Positions 50,050 through 54,001 of a DNA stretch of 54,001 nt are shown one piece after another (position 1 is the first letter of the stretch; the number at the start of each line of letters is the position of its first letter). Below the pieces are notes generated by a model. The model ran no database searches. It had not been told where the DNA came from and was given only the letters and a program-made list of their open reading frames with translations. The position numbers and the translations under genes were made by a program. The DNA is from Rhodoplanes elegans (GTDB lineage: Bacteria; Pseudomonadota; Alphaproteobacteria; Rhizobiales; Xanthobacteraceae), in contig NZ_NHSK01000165.1 of NCBI RefSeq assembly GCF_016653355.1, forward strand, positions 2,077-56,077. Direction: 5' to 3'.

Positions 50050-50112
50050 CGTTTCCGGTGTCCGCCGGCGCGTCTTGCGTGCCGGCGGCCGCGCGCGCTA
50101 GGGTCCGGCGCC

Positions 50113-51108
50113 ATGACAACAGACCCCGCCTCGTCCTTCGCTTCCCCCACCATCGCCGACATCGAAGCCGCCGCCGCGCGGATCGAGGGCGTCGCGGTGC
50201 GCACGCCGCTCGTCGCCAGCCCGGTGCTCGATCGCCTCACCGGCGCTCGCGTCTTCCTCAAGCCGGAGACGCTGCAGCGCACCGGCTCGTTCAAGTTCCG
50301 CGGCGCCTACAACACCTGCGCGTCGATCCCGCCGGAGCGGCGCGCCGCCGGCGTCGTCGCCTTCTCGTCCGGCAACCATGCGCAGGGCGTCGCCGCCGCG
50401 GCGCAGCTGCTCGGCATGCCGGCCACCATCGTGATGCCGGCCGACTCGCCGAAGAGCAAGCAGGTGCGCACCGCCGGCTACGGCGCCGAGGTGGTGCTGT
50501 ACGATCGTGACAAGGAGGACCGCGAGGCCATCGCGCGAAAGATCGCCGGCGAGCGCGGAGCCTTCGTGGTGCCGCCTTACGATCATCCGCTGGTGATCGC
50601 CGGGCAGGGCACGGTCGGCCGCGAGATCATGATCGACCTCGAGGCGCAGGGGCTCGCGCCCGACATCGTGCTGGTCAACGCCTCGGGCGGCGGGCTCACC
50701 GCCGGCACGGCGATCGCCGTCAAGGCGAAGGCGCCGCAGGCGCAGATCTACACGGCGGAGCCGGAAGGCTTCGACGACTACGCGCGCTCGCTCGACAGCG
50801 GCAAGCGCGAGCGCAACGAACGGACGAGCGGCTCGATCTGCGACGCGCTCCTGATGTCGACGCCGGGCAGCGTGACGTTCCCGCTCAATCTCGGGATGGG
50901 AGTGCGGGGCGTGACGGCGAGCGACGCCGAGGCCGGCCGCGCCGTGGCGCTCGCCTTCCACGAGCTGAAGCTCGTCGTCGAGCCGGGCGGCGCCGTCGGG
51001 CTCGCCGCGCTGCTGAACGGCCGCGTCGATGCGCGCGGCAAGGTCGTCGTCGTCGTCCTGTCGGGCGGCAATGTCGACGCGGAGATGTTCTGCAAGCTGA
51101 TCGGCTGA
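50113..51108 (+). CDS. Threonine/serine dehydratase family PLP enzyme
   Basis: Fold-type II PLP enzyme of 331 residues without a C-terminal ACT domain. The PLP lysine is K61 in RTGSFKFRGAYN; SSGNHAQG (85-92) binds the cofactor phosphate side and SGGGLTAGTA is the glycine loop. Threonine ammonia-lyase (catabolic type) is most likely; a serine racemase-like activity is possible. ATG 50113, 63 bases after the methyltransferase, has no clear Shine-Dalgarno. Confidence 0.88.
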   Translation: MTTDPASSFASPTIADIEAAAARIEGVAVRTPLVASPVLDRLTGARVFLKPETLQRTGSFKFRGAYNTCASIPPERRAAGVVAFSSGNHAQGVAAAAQLLGMPATIVMPADSPKSKQVRTAGYGAEVVLYDRDKEDREAIARKIAGERGAFVVPPYDHPLVIAGQGTVGREIMIDLEAQGLAPDIVLVNASGGGLTAGTAIAVKAKAPQAQIYTAEPEGFDDYARSLDSGKRERNERTSGSICDALLMSTPGSVTFPLNLGMGVRGVTASDAEAGRAVALAFHELKLVVEPGGAVGLAALLNGRVDARGKVVVVVLSGGNVDAEMFCKLIG

Positions 51109-51135
51109 GCACGGTCTCGAGCGAGTTCCTCGGTC

Positions 51136-51236
51136 GTCATTCCGGGGCGGCGCATCGCGCCGAACCCGGAATTCAGCCGAAGAAGAGCTTGTCCCTGGAT
51201 TCCGGGTTCGCAGCTTCGCTGCGCCCCGGAATGACG
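51136..51236. repeat. About 100-bp palindromic repeat, family B copy 3
   Basis: Left arm CATTCCGGGGCGGCGC ... AACCCGGAATTCAGCC, right arm CTGGATTCCGGGTTCG ... GCGCCCCGGAATGAC. It lies between the dehydratase and the repeat-protein gene. Confidence 0.9.
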
Positions 51237-51261
51237 GAGCTGATGAGCTCGATGCTACGGC

Positions 51262-54001
51262 TCAGCTGAACAGCGCGATCTTCTCTTCCTCGGTCAGCGT
51301 CTTCAGCGGCGCCAGCGGATCGATCGGCACGGTGTGCATCGGCGGCGGCGGCTCTGTTGCCGCGGCCATCTCCGCGGCCTCGGCCTCGTCGGCCGCCTGC
51401 GCCTCCTGGATGCGAGCGAGCAGGTTGAGGGCCGGATGCATGAGGGCGGCCCGCGCGCCGGCGCCCGCGCCGGCCGGCACGTCGCCGATCGAGAACCGGT
51501 AGGCGCTCACCGGATCGGGCCCGTTGCGGGTGGGGAGCGGCTCCGGGGCCAGGGCTGCCGCGGGGCGCAGGAGCCCGCCCGCCGCGGCCGCCGCCCCGGC
51601 GTCGTCGCCGACCAGCCAGGACGGCACGTGGAACGGCGTGATGCCGGTCGTGATGGTGCCGCGCGGCGGCTCCGAGACCGGCTCGGGTACCGGGGCGCTC
51701 TCGTTCTCGGGCCGGCTCGGGGGCGCGCTCTCGGGTGCCGCCGCGGCGGCCGTCTCCCGAGTCAGTTCGGCGCCGCTGGCCTCCTCGACGAGGCGCACCT
51801 CGTCGACCGCCACCACGGCCGTCGCGGCGACGGCGACGGCCGCGGCGGGCTCGTCCTGCGGCCATGCGGCAGCCGCATCGGCGGGCTCGGTCGCGACGGC
51901 CGGCGTCACGGCGAAATCGAAGTCGACCGTCGGGATCGCCGGGTCCTCGGCCATCGCCGTGTCGGCCGCGGGCGCCGCGGCCGGGATCGGCGCCGCGAGC
52001 GCCTCCCGCTCTGCGGGCCGCGCGTCCGGCTCCGGCGAAAAGGCGCCGGGCGCGGCCGTGATCACGTCGTCCGCGGCGGTCTCGACCATCACATCGTCGG
52101 CGAGCGGCTCGATGATCACGAGCGTCGCGGCCGATGCGACCTCGACGACCTCCGCGTGCGCAACCTCTTCGACGAGGCCGGTGTCGTCGCGGGTGGTCTC
52201 CACGATCGTCGAGGTTGCGATCGTAACCTCGGCGACCGCGATCTCGGCGCCGACCTCGGCCGCTGCGGTCGCGGCTAGCCGGTCGAAGTCCGCCGCCCCG
52301 GTCGCGGGACCTCCGGCACGCTCCTCCGACATGTGCGTGTCCGGGATGATCTCCACGGAGACGATCTCGGCCGGCGGCGTCACCGCGACGTCCGTCCACG
52401 CCGCCGGCGGCGGCGCCGCAGGCACGGCGGGCGCGACCGGCAGCCGTCCGACCATGTCGACCAGCCGGCGCAGCCAGTCGTTCTGCTCGCGCAGCAGGCC
52501 GGCCATCGCCTCGGTCTGCTCGGCGGCGCGATCCGGCTCGTGGGACAGCGCCGCGACCGTGGTACCGACGCTCTCGACGGCGCCGGCGAGCGACACCAGC
52601 TCGGCGCGGATTTCCGACACGACGGGCGACTTGCGCAGCGGGCCGAGCGTCGCCTCGACCAGGCTCTCCATGCGGTCGACCGCGGCGAAGACCTCCTTGC
52701 GCACCCGGGTCGCCGCGTCCTGGGCGTCGGGCTCGCGCATCACCACGGCCTCGATGCGGGTGAGCGCGGCGACCAGGTCCTCGAGAATCCCGGTGAGAGC
52801 CGGCGGGGCGCGCTCCTCGGAGAGCGCCTTCTCGATGCGTCCGAGCGCCGTGACGAGATCGTCGGTCCAGCCGGCCGGCGGCAGTGCGGCGTGCAGGGCG
52901 TCGACCGTCGTCTCGATGCGCTGCAGCGGCGCGAGGGCGTCGGGCCCGATCGCCGCCTCGGGCGCCTTCTGGCCCGCCACCGTCGACTGCAGCTCGGCGA
53001 CGGCCGCCTCGATGCGGGCGAGTGGGGCGAGATCCTCCAGGGCCACGGCCGGCAGGGACGGTGCCGGGCGCGGCTCGGCGAGCGCCGCCTGCATGGTGGT
53101 CTGAAAGGCCGCGAGCGTCGCCTCGATCCGGTCGAGCGACGCGGCGTCGACCGGCGGCGCGGAGGGCTCCTCGGCGCGCGGCGCGGTGAGGAAGGCCTGC
53201 AGGTCGTCGAGCGCCGATTCGATGCGTGCCAGCGGGGCGAGATCGGCGGCCCGCACCTCGGGCTCCGGGACCTTCTGCGCGGCGAGCGCCGCGTGCAGCT
53301 CGGCGACCGCCGCCTCGATGCGGCCGAGCGGGGCGAGGTCCTCGGCCCGCACCTCGGGCTCGGGGAGCTTCTGCGCGGCGAGCGCGGCCTGCAGCGCGGC
53401 GACCGCCGCCTCGATGCGGGCTAGCGGGGCGAGGTCCTCGGCCCTCACCTCGGGCTCCGGCATCTTCTGTGCGGCCAACGCGGCCTGCAGCTCGGCGACC
53501 GCCGTCTCGATGCGCGCCAGCGGAGCCAGATCCTCGGCCCGCACCTCGGGCTCGGGGATCGTCTGGGCGGCGAGCGCCGCCTGCAATGCCGCGACCGCGG
53601 CGTGGAGGCCCGTGACCGCGGTTTCGATGCGCATCAGCGGGGCGAGGTCTTCGGCCCGCACTTCGGGTTCGGGGAGCTTCTGCGCGGCGAGCGCGGCCTG
53701 CAACTCGGCGACCGCCGCCTCGATGCGGGCGAGCGGAGCGAGATCCTCGGCCCGGACCTCCGGCTCCGGGATGGTCAGACCGACGAAGGCGGCATGCAGC
53801 TCGCCCAGCGCCGTCTCGATGCGGGTCAGCGGCACCAGATCGGCGGCCCGAATCTCCGGCTCGGGGAATTTTCGCTCGGCGATCGCCGCCTCGATGCGGG
53901 CGAGGGCGGCCGCCACGGCCTCCGGGTCGACGGTCGGGGCCGGCTCGGGCCGCGCCACGACCGCCGCGGCGACGCGGTCGATGGCGCCCAGCACCTCGGC
54001 G
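51262..54001 (-). CDS. Large protein with about 32-residue helical repeats, N-terminus beyond the window
   Basis: At least 910 residues read from the right edge; the frame is open to base 54001, so the true start lies outside. The N-terminal part consists of about a dozen units starting RIE..., with a core like R-I-E-A-A-V-A-E-L-Q-A-A-L-A-A-Q-K followed by PEPEVRAEDLAPL. Successive units are mostly 32 residues (96 bases). A middle section has coiled-coil-like heptads (SLAGAVESVGTTVAALSHEPDRA, LLREQNDWLRRLVDMVGRL), and the C-terminal 380 residues are acidic, Ala/Pro/Val-rich and probably disordered, ending EEEKIALFS. No signal, membrane segment or known domain is recognised. Function unknown; a structural or scaffold role is only a suggestion. 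Confidence 0.8.
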   Translation of the reverse strand, partial: AEVLGAIDRVAAAVVARPEPAPTVDPEAVAAALARIEAAIAERKFPEPEIRAADLVPLTRIETALGELHAAFVGLTIPEPEVRAEDLAPLARIEAAVAELQAALAAQKLPEPEVRAEDLAPLMRIETAVTGLHAAVAALQAALAAQTIPEPEVRAEDLAPLARIETAVAELQAALAAQKMPEPEVRAEDLAPLARIEAAVAALQAALAAQKLPEPEVRAEDLAPLGRIEAAVAELHAALAAQKVPEPEVRAADLAPLARIESALDDLQAFLTAPRAEEPSAPPVDAASLDRIEATLAAFQTTMQAALAEPRPAPSLPAVALEDLAPLARIEAAVAELQSTVAGQKAPEAAIGPDALAPLQRIETTVDALHAALPPAGWTDDLVTALGRIEKALSEERAPPALTGILEDLVAALTRIEAVVMREPDAQDAATRVRKEVFAAVDRMESLVEATLGPLRKSPVVSEIRAELVSLAGAVESVGTTVAALSHEPDRAAEQTEAMAGLLREQNDWLRRLVDMVGRLPVAPAVPAAPPPAAWTDVAVTPPAEIVSVEIIPDTHMSEERAGGPATGAADFDRLAATAAAEVGAEIAVAEVTIATSTIVETTRDDTGLVEEVAHAEVVEVASAATLVIIEPLADDVMVETAADDVITAAPGAFSPEPDARPAEREALAAPIPAAAPAADTAMAEDPAIPTVDFDFAVTPAVATEPADAAAAWPQDEPAAAVAVAATAVVAVDEVRLVEEASGAELTRETAAAAAPESAPPSRPENESAPVPEPVSEPPRGTITTGITPFHVPSWLVGDDAGAAAAAGGLLRPAAALAPEPLPTRNGPDPVSAYRFSIGDVPAGAGAGARAALMHPALNLLARIQEAQAADEAEAAEMAAATEPPPPMHTVPIDPLAPLKTLTEEEKIALFS
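52751..53896. repeat. 96-bp tandem coding repeat array
   Basis: The motif TCGATG (antisense of the R-I-E-type unit start) recurs at 52913, 53009, 53219, 53315, 53411, 53507, 53624, 53720 and 53816; the related TCGATC lies at 53123. Spacings of 96 bases dominate, with one of 117 (a 7-residue insertion) and one of 114. Flanking, more divergent units appear at 52751, 52832 and 53891. Confidence 0.9.

Noticed and set aside
52751-53896. Regular 96-base repeats taken for a CRISPR or satellite array
   Set aside because: Units are in frame, code for a helix-linker motif, and there are no spacers or cas genes.

Overview
The window is 54 kb of GC-rich DNA with long reading frames, short intergenic gaps and Shine-Dalgarno-led starts. 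The gene content points to an alphaproteobacterium of the Hyphomicrobiales, most likely near Bradyrhizobium, Rhodopseudomonas or the Xanthobacteraceae. Supporting signs are several Bug-type (tripartite tricarboxylate) binding proteins, a ceramide-glucosyltransferase/HpnI-type enzyme, a PmtA-like methyltransferase, an LpxH-like phosphatase and several families of palindromic intergenic repeats. I saw no rRNA, tRNA, CRISPR array, prophage or insertion-sequence transposase. The placement is inferred from gene families, not from a marker gene.

Layout. 1-4.2 kb: surface-polysaccharide genes (partial manC, a HAD-UbiA fusion, a CDP-paratose-epimerase-like gene). 4.4-8.8 kb: a small hypothetical gene, then a GntR/FCD regulator divergent from a TcuA-like flavoprotein and a Bug binding protein, with a palindromic operator candidate between them. 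8.8-11.3 kb: a Tyr/Gly-rich exported protein and modB-modC without modA. 11.7-20.9 kb: an Lrp regulator divergent from a run of catabolic genes (Asp/Glu racemase, BisC-like molybdoenzyme, DapA-like lyase, atypical SDR, two tandem Bug binding proteins, DadA-like D-amino-acid dehydrogenase). 21.2-25.1 kb: Gfo/Idh/MocA dehydrogenase, DegT aminotransferase and MurJ. 25.3-28.5 kb, minus strand: ankyrin protein, muconolactone-isomerase-like/NTF2 fusion and HtrA-like protease. 28.7-33.0 kb: RND efflux adaptor and pump. 33.3-37.2 kb: molybdenum hydroxylase large subunit and two c-type cytochromes. 37.5-38.7 kb: EamA transporter and a stand-alone Lrp-type ligand-binding domain. 38.8-41.2 kb: TPP riboswitch and thiM-thiE-thiD. 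41.5-46.5 kb: orphan TRAP binding protein, FAH-family hydrolase, DRE-TIM metallolyase and a second atypical SDR. 46.6-51.1 kb: low-complexity exported protein with an apparent frameshift, GT21 glycosyltransferase, LpxH-like phosphatase, PmtA-like methyltransferase and threonine dehydratase. 51.3-54.0 kb: 3' part of a large protein built from about 32-residue repeats, running off the window.

How the genes work together. The clearest functional units are the TPP-controlled thiamine salvage operon, the RND efflux pair, modBC and the GntR-tcuA-Bug module. The most interesting unassigned unit is the 12.3-20.9 kb run: racemase, pyruvate-lyase-type enzyme, oxidoreductases, two uptake proteins and a D-amino-acid dehydrogenase, next to an Lrp-type regulator. 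It looks like an uptake-and-degradation route for an amino-acid-like compound that I cannot name. Repeats sit at many gene boundaries, including three copies of a roughly 100-bp palindrome and one 212-bp element with perfect 18-bp terminal inverted repeats.
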